From positions 1-56,491 of the forward strand of contig JABFXY010000047.1 of the NCBI GenBank assembly GCA_013361525.1: 56,491 nucleotides of DNA. Reading direction: 5' to 3'. The translations under genes were made by a program, and so were the position numbers. Below the pieces are notes generated by a model. It was not told the origin of the DNA. It was given only the letters and a program-made list of their open reading frames with translations, and made no database searches. Each line of letters opens with the position of its first letter. Positions within the stretch are counted from its first letter, which is position 1. The stretch comes from Polyangiaceae bacterium. Its GTDB lineage: Bacteria; Myxococcota_A; Polyangia; Polyangiales; Polyangiaceae. Shown here one piece after another: positions 46,071-55,985 of the stretch.

Positions 46071-48212
46071 TCAGTGTCGAGGAATGCGGATCTCGCCGGG
46101 GCGAGGCCGCGTGCGTTCGGGCTTCTTGACCTCGGGACGCTTGATGACCTCGGGTCGCTCCGGTCGCTTGATCTCGGGCCGTTCCGGCCGCTTGATCTCG
46201 GGCCGTTCGGGCTTTTCGATCTCCGTCGGGCGCGTCGTCACGACCTCCGGTCGCGGGATCGGCAGAGGCTCGGGCTTCGGTTGCAATGCAATGGGCTGCG
46301 GCGCAGGCGGATCGAACGCGCCGACGGCCGGCGGCCGCGGCATACCTTTCGGCCAGACCGATTTGAACTTCGCCGCCTTGTCCGTCCAGCGGAACGTCGC
46401 CTCGAGATCTCTATCGTCTTGGAACGGATAAACGAGCGTCGTCGCGCCGTCCTTCAGCTCGGTGAAGGTGTCGCCCTTGTCGCCGCCCTTGTCGAGCGAC
46501 ACCGCGACGGGTGTCCCACCGCTGTCGTTCTTGCCATTGCAGCGAACCCGAACCCATTCACGCAGCGTCTTCGCTTCGCAGCCCAGCTTCGTCGCGTTGA
46601 GGACCGTCGTATCCGACGCGCCGCCGGCCGATGCCGAAGTCGTCCACTCTTGCTCGGTCGGCAGCGGTGAATGGCCGGGAAGCGTCGCGACGGTCGTGCT
46701 CGGCGGTGTCGAGCTCGGCGCGGTGGGTTGCTCGGTCGCGACGGTGTTCGTCGGTGGAGCCGACGGCGGCGCGCTCGCGACGGACGTCGACGTGGCCGTC
46801 GCAGTCGTGTCGTCGTCCGCGTCCTCGGTCTCTGCGGTCTCGCCGCTCGCGGACGTCGGGCTCTGCTGGCTCCGCCAATAGAAGAACGCGCCGGTCGCGC
46901 CGCCGAGGACGCACAACGCGAGGATCGCCGCGACGACGCCGCCGCTGCCGCTCTTTGCCGGCTTCTGAGGGGGCGCCGGGAACGCGTGTCCGCCCGCTGT
47001 CGGCACCGCGGGGTGACCGACCGCGACGTAGGGGTCGAGGCCCGGCGCGGTGAGGCCTGCACCCATCGGATAGGGCGCTGCGTCCGGGATCAGAGGTTCG
47101 CCAATCTGCGTGCTGCCCGGACGGTTCGCGCCGCCGTCCGACGATCGCTGCGGCGTCGAGATGTTCGGGTACGAGACGCCGCCCGGCATGCTGCGGATAC
47201 CGTCGACCCCCGCTGCTCCGAGGCCGAGTGCGCTCATGCGCGTCGCGCCGAGCGTGAGGTCTTCGAAGAGCTCACGCGCCGATTGCGGGCGCTGCGAAGG
47301 CTCTTTCGACAGCGCCCGCATGACCGCCTGCCGCATCTTCGGCGGGACGTTCGCCGCCGCCGGGATCGTCTCGAACGGGAACGGCTGCGCGTTCATGTGC
47401 TGCGTCATCCACTGCCAAGGCGTGTCCGCCTCGAACGGCAAGCGGCCGGTCAACATCTCGTACGCGAGGATGCCGAGCGAATAGAGATCGCTGCGCGCGT
47501 CGAGCTCTTTGCCGGTGAACTGCTCCGGGCTCATGTAGGGCGGCGTGCCGAGGATCGTCCCCTGCTGCGTGAGCTTCTGCTCCGTCTTGGACTCGCGCGA
47601 GCCGCCGCGCTTCGCGATGCCGAAGTCGAGCACCTTTACGACGTCGGGCTCGCCGGCGCGGGTCGTGAGGTAGATGTTCGCGGGCTTCAAATCTCGATGG
47701 ACGATGCCCTTGTCGTGCGCCTCTTGGAGCGAGCCGCAGACCTGGCCGACGATGCGATCGACACGCTCGGGCGGCAGCGGTTGGCCCGAGGCGAGGAGGT
47801 CGTCGAGCGCGACGCCCTGCAAGAGCTCCATCGCGATGTAGAGCTCCCCGGTGCCTTCGATCTGGCCGGCGTCGTAGACCTTGATCGTGTTCGGGTGCTC
47901 GAGCTCGCTGACGGTGCCGACCTCACGCATGAAGCGGGCGACCGTCTGCGGGTCCTTCGCGTACTGGGAAAGCAGCGTCTTGATCGCCGCCTTCCGAACG
48001 CTCGTGCCCATCTTCTGCTCGGCCGCGTAGACGCGGCCCATGCCACCCTCGCCGAGGATGCCCGTGATGCGGTAACGGCCGCCGATGGTCTGTCCGATCA
48101 GCGGATCGGCGTCTTCGGTCTTCCGGACGGGAAGCGGCGCGCCGCACTTCGCACAGAAACGAGCCGTGTCGACGTTTTCGGTATGGCAAGCGAGGCAGTC
48201 GATGGACGCCAT
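46071..48212 (-). CDS. Transmembrane Ser/Thr protein kinase with zinc ribbon
   Basis: This 713-aa kinase has an N-terminal zinc ribbon (residues 6-23, CLACHTENVDTARFCAKC). The Hanks-type domain (about 47-315) has GEGGMG (54-59), Lys78, HRDLKPAN (Asp174), DFG (197-199) and GTPPYMSPEQ. All catalytic residues are present. A Pro/Gly-rich juxtamembrane stretch leads to one transmembrane helix (VVAAILALCVLGGATGAFFY), a Ser/Thr/Ala linker and an extracytoplasmic domain. The C-terminal tail has repeated KRPERPEI units. It is a typical myxobacterial PknB-type kinase. AGGGAAC precedes ATG 48212. No phosphatase gene is adjacent. Confidence 0.92.
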   Translation of the reverse strand: MASIDCLACHTENVDTARFCAKCGAPLPVRKTEDADPLIGQTIGGRYRITGILGEGGMGRVYAAEQKMGTSVRKAAIKTLLSQYAKDPQTVARFMREVGTVSELEHPNTIKVYDAGQIEGTGELYIAMELLQGVALDDLLASGQPLPPERVDRIVGQVCGSLQEAHDKGIVHRDLKPANIYLTTRAGEPDVVKVLDFGIAKRGGSRESKTEQKLTQQGTILGTPPYMSPEQFTGKELDARSDLYSLGILAYEMLTGRLPFEADTPWQWMTQHMNAQPFPFETIPAAANVPPKMRQAVMRALSKEPSQRPQSARELFEDLTLGATRMSALGLGAAGVDGIRSMPGGVSYPNISTPQRSSDGGANRPGSTQIGEPLIPDAAPYPMGAGLTAPGLDPYVAVGHPAVPTAGGHAFPAPPQKPAKSGSGGVVAAILALCVLGGATGAFFYWRSQQSPTSASGETAETEDADDDTTATATSTSVASAPPSAPPTNTVATEQPTAPSSTPPSTTVATLPGHSPLPTEQEWTTSASAGGASDTTVLNATKLGCEAKTLREWVRVRCNGKNDSGGTPVAVSLDKGGDKGDTFTELKDGATTLVYPFQDDRDLEATFRWTDKAAKFKSVWPKGMPRPPAVGAFDPPAPQPIALQPKPEPLPIPRPEVVTTRPTEIEKPERPEIKRPERPEIKRPERPEVIKRPEVKKPERTRPRPGEIRIPRH

Positions 48213-48287
48213 GTTCCCTCCGGCTGAGGCGTACCGCGAAGGAACACTCTACCGGTAAGTGTCTGATGCGCCACCTCTAGTTCTTGC

Positions 48288-50981
48288 TCAACGACCGCCT
48301 CGCGCCTTCGAAAGACACCGAACGACGAGGCTCGTCCAACCAGTTTGGTGATCGGCGCCGAGACCGTGCCCGAGGTCGCCGTGGAAGTACTCGTGGAACA
48401 GCAGCAGATCGCGGAACGCAGGATCTTTCGCGAAACGATCTGCAAACCTTCCGTGACAAGGCACGCGTCCCTCGGCGTCCGGTAGAAAGATCCGCCCGAG
48501 GCGACGTGCGATCTCGAGCGCCACCTCCTTCAGGGTCATGAAGCGCCCGCTGCCTGTCGGACATTCGACACGGAACGAATCTCCGTAGAAGAAGTGGTAG
48601 CGCTCGAGCGCTTCGATCAAGAGGAAGTTGAGCGGGAACCAGATCGGACCGCGCCAGTTCGAGTTGCCGCCGAACATCCGCGTGGTCGAGTCCCCTGGCG
48701 CGTAGTCCACGCGGTACTCCTCACGGCCGACACGCAACACGTACGGGTGCTCCTCGTGATGTTTCGACAACGAGCGGATGCCGTACGGAGAGAGGAACTC
48801 CTCCTCGTCGAGGACGTAGCGCATCGCGCGCTCGAGCCGCTCGCGCGACGGGATCGCCAAGAGGCGATGCCCACCGCCGCCCGCTCGCGAAGGCGTGCAC
48901 GTGATCGTCGCGCCGAGATCGCGCCGGTTCTCGAGCAGCCATTCCATTCGTTTGCGGAAGCCGGGCATGCGCTCGAGCACCTCTTCTTCGAGGACCTCGG
49001 CGGTAAACAGTGGAATGAGCCCCACGATCGATCGCACGCGGAGCGGAATGGTCCGCCCGTCGAGCTCGATCTGGTCGTAGTAGAAGCCGTCGTGCTCGTC
49101 CCATAGGCCCGAGCCGCCGAAGCGATTCATCGCGTCCGCGATCGCGACGAAGTGCTCGAAGAACTTCGAGGCCATGTCCTCGGCCGCCGGATCTTTCGAC
49201 GCCAGCTCGAACGCCATCGCGAGCATGTTCGTCGCGTAAAACGCCATCCACGCGGTGCCGTCCGCCTGTGCGAGCTTGCCGCCGGTCGGCAGCGGCTTCG
49301 ATCGATCGAAGACACCGATGTTGTCGAGCCCGAGAAACCCGCCCGAGAAGATGTGGTTGTCGTCCTCGTCTTTGCGGTTCACCCACCAGGTGAAATTGAG
49401 GAGCAGCTTCGCGAACACCCGCGCGAGGAACACGCGATCCCGCTCGCCGCGCGGAGCCGACATCTTGTACACGCGCCAAGCGGCCCAGGCGTGCACCGGT
49501 GGGTTCACGTCTCCGAAATTGAATTCGTAGGCGGGGATCTGCCCATTGGGGTGCATGTACCATTCCCGCAAAAACAACAGCAGTTGCTCCTTCGCGAAGC
49601 TCGAGTCGATCTCGGCCATCGGAATCATGTGGAATGCGAGGTCCCACGCCGCATACCAGGGGTATTCCCATTTGTCGGGCATCGAGACGACGTCGCGATT
49701 GTAGAGGTGCGTCCAATCCCGGTTTCGAGGGCGCCCCTCGGGCGGCGGCGGATGGCCTGGGTCGCCGTCGAGCCAATCCTTCACGACGTAATGGTAGAAC
49801 TGCTTCGAATGGAGCAGACCGGCGCGCGCCTGCCGCACGACGCGACGCTCGTCCTCGGTGAGCGCGGCCGGCGTGCGATGCTCGAAGAAGCGATCGGCTT
49901 CGCGCCGGCGCGCCTCGACGATTTCGTCGAAATCGTGGCCGAAAGGATCCGACGATGCCGCGCCGTCGCGATCCTCGAAGAGGCGCAGGCGGATTTCCGC
50001 GGTACCCCCGGCCGGGATCACGAGGCGGCGATGAAATGCCGCCTTCGTCCCGACGTCGTCGGGATTCGTGGCGCTCGCACGGCCGCCGACGACGCGCTCG
50101 TGAAACGCGTCCTTCACGTACGGCACGTCGTTGGCGACGCCCCATAGCCGCTCTTTGTTGGTCTCGTTTTCGGTGAAGTAGACCTGCGTGTCGTCGGCCC
50201 CCGAAGCGGCGATGGCGAGCAGATAGCGTCCGAGCGATGCGTGCTCGCTCCACAACGTGGCGGCCGTGCCGCGCCTGCGCGGACCACGCCCGATCGTCGG
50301 CTTCGGCCAATACCCCTCGCCGCTCCGGCCCCAGGACCACGTATTGCGAAACCACAACGTCGGCAGCACGTGAATGGGCGCCGCCTCGGGACCGCGATTG
50401 ACGATGGTCGCGACGATCAGCAGGTCTTCGGGCGAGGCCTTCGCCCATTCGACGGTGACGTCGAAATGCCGGCCCTCGTCGAATACGCCCGTCTCGAGGA
50501 TCTCGAGCTCCGGATCGTCGAGCGAGCGGCCGCGATTTTCCCGCACGAGCTCTTCATAGGGGAAGGCGCGCTGCGGATACTTGTACAGCGCCTTCATGTA
50601 CGAATGCGTCGGGGTGGAGTCGAGGTAGAACCAGAGCTCCTTCGCGTCCTCGCCGTGATTGCCTTCGGGCCCGGTGAGGCCGAAGAGCCGCTCCTTCAAG
50701 AACGGATCGCGCTCGTTCCAGAGCGCGAACGACAAGCACATCCGGCATTGGCGATCGCAGATCCCGAGGAGCCCGTCCTCGCCCCAGCGGTAAGTACGGC
50801 TGCGCGCATGATCGTGAGGGAAATAGCCCCACGTGTCTCCTTCGGCGGAGTAGTCCTCGCGGACCGTCGCCCACTGGCGCTCGGCGAGGTACGGTCCCCA
50901 GCGCTTCCAGTTGCGGACACGTCGTGCGTCTTCATCGAGCCGGCGCGACTCTTCGTCGTCCGGGTAGAGGCTCTTGTGCAT
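48288..50981 (-). CDS. GH63-like glucosidase (MGH1-type)
   Basis: This 897-aa cytoplasmic-looking enzyme has no signal peptide. Conserved pieces of the glucosidase family related to eukaryotic glucosidase I are visible: WGPYLAERQWATVREDYSA, then YPWYAAWDLAFHMIPMAEID, then GLWDEHDGFYYDQI and WRGPIWFPLNFLLIEAL. The (alpha/alpha)6 barrel spans roughly 370-890. It likely removes glucose from glucosylated sugars or compatible solutes. It is divergent from zwf with 60 nt between starts, so shared control of glucose release and the pentose phosphate pathway is plausible. Confidence 0.85.
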   Translation of the reverse strand: MHKSLYPDDEESRRLDEDARRVRNWKRWGPYLAERQWATVREDYSAEGDTWGYFPHDHARSRTYRWGEDGLLGICDRQCRMCLSFALWNERDPFLKERLFGLTGPEGNHGEDAKELWFYLDSTPTHSYMKALYKYPQRAFPYEELVRENRGRSLDDPELEILETGVFDEGRHFDVTVEWAKASPEDLLIVATIVNRGPEAAPIHVLPTLWFRNTWSWGRSGEGYWPKPTIGRGPRRRGTAATLWSEHASLGRYLLAIAASGADDTQVYFTENETNKERLWGVANDVPYVKDAFHERVVGGRASATNPDDVGTKAAFHRRLVIPAGGTAEIRLRLFEDRDGAASSDPFGHDFDEIVEARRREADRFFEHRTPAALTEDERRVVRQARAGLLHSKQFYHYVVKDWLDGDPGHPPPPEGRPRNRDWTHLYNRDVVSMPDKWEYPWYAAWDLAFHMIPMAEIDSSFAKEQLLLFLREWYMHPNGQIPAYEFNFGDVNPPVHAWAAWRVYKMSAPRGERDRVFLARVFAKLLLNFTWWVNRKDEDDNHIFSGGFLGLDNIGVFDRSKPLPTGGKLAQADGTAWMAFYATNMLAMAFELASKDPAAEDMASKFFEHFVAIADAMNRFGGSGLWDEHDGFYYDQIELDGRTIPLRVRSIVGLIPLFTAEVLEEEVLERMPGFRKRMEWLLENRRDLGATITCTPSRAGGGGHRLLAIPSRERLERAMRYVLDEEEFLSPYGIRSLSKHHEEHPYVLRVGREEYRVDYAPGDSTTRMFGGNSNWRGPIWFPLNFLLIEALERYHFFYGDSFRVECPTGSGRFMTLKEVALEIARRLGRIFLPDAEGRVPCHGRFADRFAKDPAFRDLLLFHEYFHGDLGHGLGADHQTGWTSLVVRCLSKARGGR

Positions 50982-51041
50982 CGCGTTCGGGATGGTAGGT
51001 TGCCTCCCCTACTTCGCAACAAGCCATCGGAGGCTATGTAA

Positions 51042-52577
51042 ATGGGGATCTCGACGACACGCATCGAAACGGAGACGGTCCCCGGTGAGGCGATCGTCCA
51101 GGAGCGAAGCGCGAAACCCTGCGCGCTCGTGATCTTCGGCGCGACCGGCGATCTCGCGAAGCGCAAGCTGATCCCGGCCCTCTACAACCTCATGAAGGAG
51201 GGTCACCTGCCGGAGCATTTCGAGCTCGTCGGCATCGGTCGCAGCTCGCCGGACGAGGCGGCCTTCCGCCAGATGCACCACGAAGCCACGGCGAAGTTCT
51301 CCCGGACGAAACCCCTCGACGAGGAAGTCTGGAAGAAGCTCGAGTCCAAGATCCATTACGTGCAGGGCGATCACGAATCGCCGGAGACGTTCACGGCGCT
51401 GAACGCGAAGCTCGACGAGCTCGATCGTGATCGCGGGACGCAGAAGAACCGCATCTTCTTCTTCTCCACATTGCCGAGCGCGTTCCCGGTGATCCTGTCG
51501 GGGCTGAAGAACGCCGGCTTGCTCCACCCGGCCGACCCGCGCGGGCCGTTCTCACGCGTGATGATCGAGAAGCCGTTCGGCCGCGACCTCACCTCCGCGC
51601 GCGAGCTCAACAAGATGGCCGCGGGCTTCGTCAGCGAAGACCAGCTCTATCGAATCGACCATTACCTCGGCAAAGAGACGGTCCAGAACATCCTCGTCCT
51701 CAGGTTCGGCAATTCGCTGTTCGAGCCGCTGTGGAACCGCAATTACGTCGATCACGTGCAGATCACCGCCTCCGAAGAGCTGGGGATGGAGGGGCGCGGC
51801 CGCTTCTACGACGAGACGGGCGCGCTCCGTGACATCGTGCAGAACCACTTGCTCGAGGTCCTGACCCTCGCTGCGATGGAGCCGCCGGTATCGTTCAAGG
51901 CCGACGAGATCCGGAACGAGAAATCACAGGTTTTGCGCTCGATTCGCCCGATCTACCCCCACGAGGTCGCGGAGAACGTCGTGCGTGGCCAATACCGCGG
52001 CTACCGCGACGAGCCGCACGTCGCGAAAGACTCCAAGACGGCGACATACGTCGCGTGTCGCTTCATGATCGACAACTGGCGCTGGCACGGTGTGCCGTTC
52101 TATCTGCGCGCCGGCAAGCGCTTGAAGAAGCGTCTCACCGAGGTGGCGATCCATTTCCGCGCCGTCCCGCTCTGCTTGTTCGGTCGCGACGAGGTCTGCC
52201 AGCGCCTCGAGCAGAACGTCCTCGTCCTACGCATCCAGCCGGATGAAGGCATCGAGTTTTCGTTCATGTGCAAGCAGCCGGGCGACGATCTCTACGTGAG
52301 CAACGTGAAGATGGACTTCTCGTATGCCCGCGCGTTCGCCCGCCCCGCGCCGGAGGCGTACGAGCGTCTTTTCCTCGACACGATGCGCGGCGATCAGACG
52401 CTCTTCGCCCGGCACGACGGCGTCGAGGAGGCGTGGGCGCTCTGCACGCCGATCCTCGAGGCGTGGGAGAAGGATGGGGACATCCCGCTCTACCAATACG
52501 AGCCCGGCACCGAGGGCCCGGAACAGGCGGACGACTTGCCGCGCGCGACACGAAATCGCTGGCGACCGATCGGCTGA
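51042..52577 (+). CDS. zwf: Glucose-6-phosphate dehydrogenase
   Basis: This protein is 511 aa. The NADP-binding motif GATGDLAKRK lies near residue 31. The catalytic region YRIDHYLGKETVQN holds the active-site His. Substrate-binding FYLRAGKRLKKR and IHFRAVP follow. GGAGG lies 8 nt before ATG 51042. It oxidises glucose-6-phosphate to 6-phosphogluconolactone and makes NADPH. It is first of three pathway genes in reaction order, 13 nt before pgl. Confidence 0.96.
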   Translation: MGISTTRIETETVPGEAIVQERSAKPCALVIFGATGDLAKRKLIPALYNLMKEGHLPEHFELVGIGRSSPDEAAFRQMHHEATAKFSRTKPLDEEVWKKLESKIHYVQGDHESPETFTALNAKLDELDRDRGTQKNRIFFFSTLPSAFPVILSGLKNAGLLHPADPRGPFSRVMIEKPFGRDLTSARELNKMAAGFVSEDQLYRIDHYLGKETVQNILVLRFGNSLFEPLWNRNYVDHVQITASEELGMEGRGRFYDETGALRDIVQNHLLEVLTLAAMEPPVSFKADEIRNEKSQVLRSIRPIYPHEVAENVVRGQYRGYRDEPHVAKDSKTATYVACRFMIDNWRWHGVPFYLRAGKRLKKRLTEVAIHFRAVPLCLFGRDEVCQRLEQNVLVLRIQPDEGIEFSFMCKQPGDDLYVSNVKMDFSYARAFARPAPEAYERLFLDTMRGDQTLFARHDGVEEAWALCTPILEAWEKDGDIPLYQYEPGTEGPEQADDLPRATRNRWRPIG

Positions 52578-52590
52578 GGGCGATAGCACC

Positions 52591-53328
52591 ATGGCGCCTC
52601 GGATCGCGACCATCGGGCCTCGAAAGGTCCACGTCGAAATCTACGAAACGGCGGCGGACGTCGCCGATGCGGCGGCCGCCACCATTGCCGACCTCGCCAA
52701 ACCCTCGGGCGAGCGTGCGTCGGTGATGCTCGCTGGCGGTACCACGCCGAAAATCGCATACGAGCGGCTGGCGAAGCTTCCGGTCGATTTCGCTCGAATC
52801 GACTTCTATTTCGGCGACGAGCGGGCGGTTCCCCCCGACCACGCCGACTCGAACTATCGAATGGCGAGAAGCGCGCTCTTCGACCCCGCTCATGTCGGCA
52901 ACGCGCGGGTTCGTCGAATGGCCGGCGAGCTGGCCGACCTCGAATCCGCAGCGCGCGATTACGAGGCGCTCCTCCCGAAACGAGTCGATTTGTTGCTGCT
53001 CGGCATGGGCGAGGACGGGCACACCGCGTCGCTGTTTCCAGGCTCGTCGGCCATCGGAGAGACGTCGCGCCTCGTCCTTCCGGTCATCGGTCCGAAGCCG
53101 CCGCCGAAGAGGCTCACCATCACGCCGCCGGTGATCGAGCGAGCGGCGCTGGTCCTCGTCCTCGCGACGGGTGCGTCGAAGGCCGACGCGCTCACACGCG
53201 CCCTTCAAGGTCCGTGGGACCCATCGGCGGTGCCGATTCAGCTCGCGTCTGGACCCGATGCAGAAAGCGGCGCGCGCGCACGTTTCCTTCTCGATCGCGA
53301 CGCAGCCGCGAAGCTTGTTGTGAACTGA
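52591..53328 (+). CDS. pgl: 6-Phosphogluconolactonase
   Basis: This protein is 245 aa. The family signatures are MLAGGTTPKIAYERLA, DFYFGDERAVPPDHADSNY and LLGMGEDGHTASLFPG. It hydrolyses the lactone to 6-phosphogluconate in the cytoplasm. ATG 52591 is preceded by GAGGG. It is followed 24 nt later by gnd, completing the oxidative branch. Confidence 0.95.
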   Translation: MAPRIATIGPRKVHVEIYETAADVADAAAATIADLAKPSGERASVMLAGGTTPKIAYERLAKLPVDFARIDFYFGDERAVPPDHADSNYRMARSALFDPAHVGNARVRRMAGELADLESAARDYEALLPKRVDLLLLGMGEDGHTASLFPGSSAIGETSRLVLPVIGPKPPPKRLTITPPVIERAALVLVLATGASKADALTRALQGPWDPSAVPIQLASGPDAESGARARFLLDRDAAAKLVVN

Positions 53329-53352
53329 CCATCGAAAGGCAGGGAGATCGGT

Positions 53353-54789
53353 ATGACCAGCGGTGCAAAGGCGGACATTGCAGTGATCGGAATGGCGGTC
53401 ATGGGCAAAAACCTCGCCCTGAACATGGCCGACCACGGGCAACGCGTCGCAATCTACAACCGAAGCGGCAACGTCACCGACGAGGTCATGGCGGAGAACC
53501 CGGCGAAGAAGCTCGTCCCGGCCAAAACCCTGCCGGACCTCGTCGCCTCGCTCGAGCGGCCGCGGCGCCTGCTCGTCATGGTGAAGGCCGGCGCGCCGGT
53601 GGACGCGGTGCTCGGCGATTTGGTGCCCCTCCTCGAGCCGGGCGACGTCGTCATCGACGGCGGCAATACGTTCTTCCCCGAGACGCAGCGCCGTGAAAAG
53701 GCGCTCCGCGACAAGAAGCTCCATTTCGTCGGAATGGGCGTCTCCGGCGGTGAGGAGGGCGCGCGGTTCGGTCCCTCGCTGATGCCCGGCGGCGCAAAAG
53801 AAGCGTGGGACGCGATTCGCCCGATCTTCGAGGCGATCTCCGCGAAGACCGACTCCGGCGCGTGCGTCACACACGTGGGCCCGGACGGCGCCGGCCATTT
53901 CGTCAAAATGGTCCACAACGGGATCGAGTACGGCGACATGCAGCTCATCGCCGAGGCATACGACCTGATGTCGCGCGGCCTCTCGATGTCGGCCTCCGAG
54001 ATCGGCGATGTCTTCACGAAGTGGAATCAGGGTCCGCTCGAGTCGTTCCTCATCGAGATCACCGGCAAGGTGCTCGCCGTCACCGACCCGCAGACCAAGA
54101 AGGCGCTCGTCGACCTCGTGGAGGATCGCGCGGGTCAAAAAGGCACCGGCAAATGGACCGTGCAGGTCGCGCTCGACCTCGCAGTGCCCATTCCGACGAT
54201 CGCCGCGGCGATCGACGCGCGTGTGCTCTCGAGCATGAAGGACGAGCGGATCCGCGCGTCGGCCAGGGTCCACGGCGCCGTCGACGCACCGAAGAACGTC
54301 GACAAAGCAGCGACGCTCGCGAACATCCACGATGCGCTCTTCGCCGCGAAGATCGGCTCCTATGCGCAGGGCCTCAAGCTGATCCGCGCAGCGAGCGACG
54401 AGCAGAAGTGGGGCATCGACCTCAAAGAAATGGCTCGCATCTGGAAAGGCGGCTGCATCATTCGCGCGAAGCTACTCGACACGATCATGCGTGCCTTCGA
54501 TCGTGATCCGAAGCTCGAGAGCATCCTCGCCGATCCGGAGCTCGAAAAGTCGGTCCTCGCCGCGCAGCCGGGTTGGCGCCGTGCCGTCGCGTTCGGCACG
54601 AGCCTGGGCATTCCGCTGCCCGCGACGACGGCGAGCCTCTCGTACTTCGACTCGTACCGCACTCCTCGATTGCCGCAGAACCTCACGCAGGCGCAGCGCG
54701 ACGCATTCGGCGCACACACCTATCAGCGCATCGACAAGCCGGAGCTCGGGTTCGTCCACACTGATTGGCTCGGCGTCGAGAAAAAGTAA
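53353..54789 (+). CDS. gnd: 6-Phosphogluconate dehydrogenase, decarboxylating
   Basis: This 478-aa protein has full length for the long (NADP) type. The N-terminal dinucleotide motif reads VIGMAVMGKNLALNMADHG. The active site reads KMVHNGIEYGDMQLIAEAY with the catalytic Lys. Substrate contacts include GVSGGEEGARFGPSLMPGG, and the C-terminus has YFDSYRTPRLPQNLTQAQRD. It forms ribulose-5-phosphate, CO2 and NADPH. GGGAG precedes the ATG. The stop is 2 nt before a lipoprotein gene, so transcription continues into it. Confidence 0.96.
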   Translation: MTSGAKADIAVIGMAVMGKNLALNMADHGQRVAIYNRSGNVTDEVMAENPAKKLVPAKTLPDLVASLERPRRLLVMVKAGAPVDAVLGDLVPLLEPGDVVIDGGNTFFPETQRREKALRDKKLHFVGMGVSGGEEGARFGPSLMPGGAKEAWDAIRPIFEAISAKTDSGACVTHVGPDGAGHFVKMVHNGIEYGDMQLIAEAYDLMSRGLSMSASEIGDVFTKWNQGPLESFLIEITGKVLAVTDPQTKKALVDLVEDRAGQKGTGKWTVQVALDLAVPIPTIAAAIDARVLSSMKDERIRASARVHGAVDAPKNVDKAATLANIHDALFAAKIGSYAQGLKLIRAASDEQKWGIDLKEMARIWKGGCIIRAKLLDTIMRAFDRDPKLESILADPELEKSVLAAQPGWRRAVAFGTSLGIPLPATTASLSYFDSYRTPRLPQNLTQAQRDAFGAHTYQRIDKPELGFVHTDWLGVEKK

Positions 54790-54791
54790 GG

Positions 54792-55934
54792 ATGACGTCC
54801 ACACGCGCGCCGCGATCGATTCCCACCTTTCTGTCGATCGCGGCCGCGCTCGCCTGCGCTTGCTCCGACGACGGCGGAACGGGCGCGGCGAGCGGCGTGC
54901 CGAACGGCGGCGGGTCGCCGAACGGCGGCGCCGGCGACGGAGGCGGAGGCCAATCCGCGGGCGGTGGCGGCACGCAAAACACCGGCGGCGGGGGCGCAGG
55001 TCCGTCGATCGAGGCGGCTCGCACCACCGCACAGACGCACCCCGCGTGCACCGCCATTCTGCCCTTCTATTGGGAGATCGGCGACGCCGCCGGCGTTTAT
55101 GGTGAAGCGAGCGGAAGCGAAGGTGCCGACGCGCCGACCCCATCGACACCGATGCTCATCGCGTCGGCGACGAAGCTGGTGTTCGGTGCGTACGTCGTCG
55201 AGCGCTTCCAGGACGACCTCACGCTTGCGGACGAGCGCGCGCTGCGAATGCAGCACGGCTATGTCGATTCGAACAACGGGCCCGCCTGCTACAACCCCGC
55301 CTCCGCCCCGGAGCCCGCGACGGTCGGCGCTTGCTTCGACATCAATGCAACGTACGAAGCAGCGAGCGACTACCCGAGCTTCTATTATTCGGCGGGCAAT
55401 TTCCTCGTCTATGCAGCGCGCCCCGCCGACGCCCCGGAGAAGGGCCTCGGCCTCGCCGCCATGAACAAGGACGAGCTCGCCGCAGAGATCGCGAGCCACG
55501 TCGGCGACGAGCTCGGATTGGAAATGGCGTCGGTGAACCCCGCCGGCGGCGGGCGCGCGACCCCAGGTGGCTATGCGGCGTTCCTGCGCGCGGTGGTCGC
55601 CGGGGAGCTCGCCATGGTCGATCATCTCGGCGAAGCACCGGTCGAAACCGATTGCGGCGCAGGGTGTTTCAGCCCCGCCGCCGAGGCGTGGCACTACTCG
55701 TGGGGCCATTGGATCGAAGACGACACGAGCGACGCCAACCCGAGCGCCGCATTGAATGACGGCGCCTTCAGCAGCCCGGGCCTCTTCGGCTTCTATCCGT
55801 GGATCAGCCGTGACAAGCAGTTCTACGGAATGGTCGCGCGTTACGACACGAGTGCCGGCGCATACCTCGCGTCTGCAGAGTGTGGGCGGCGAATTCGATT
55901 TGCGTTTTTGACGGGGCAAGTGCCGCCGCGTTGA
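54792..55934 (+). CDS. Serine-hydrolase (beta-lactamase-like) lipoprotein
   Basis: This protein is 380 aa from ATG 54792. Cys23 is the first residue that fits a lipobox (ALAC), with Cys25 a second candidate. A Gly/Asn-rich linker of about 40 residues follows, typical of myxobacterial lipoproteins. The domain has MLIASATKLVFGAYVVERF, an SxxK motif (SATK), and FYYSAGNFLVYA, equivalent to the YxN motif of class C beta-lactamase/DD-peptidase folds. The end has FYGMVARYDTSAGA. It may act on cell-wall or surface esters. It follows gnd by 2 nt, an unexpected partner for a metabolic operon. Confidence 0.72.
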   Translation: MTSTRAPRSIPTFLSIAAALACACSDDGGTGAASGVPNGGGSPNGGAGDGGGGQSAGGGGTQNTGGGGAGPSIEAARTTAQTHPACTAILPFYWEIGDAAGVYGEASGSEGADAPTPSTPMLIASATKLVFGAYVVERFQDDLTLADERALRMQHGYVDSNNGPACYNPASAPEPATVGACFDINATYEAASDYPSFYYSAGNFLVYAARPADAPEKGLGLAAMNKDELAAEIASHVGDELGLEMASVNPAGGGRATPGGYAAFLRAVVAGELAMVDHLGEAPVETDCGAGCFSPAAEAWHYSWGHWIEDDTSDANPSAALNDGAFSSPGLFGFYPWISRDKQFYGMVARYDTSAGAYLASAECGRRIRFAFLTGQVPPR

Positions 55935-55985
55935 AACGAACCTGTTTGAGCCTCGCCGACAGCGCGGTCGCGGTAGGGTGAAGGG

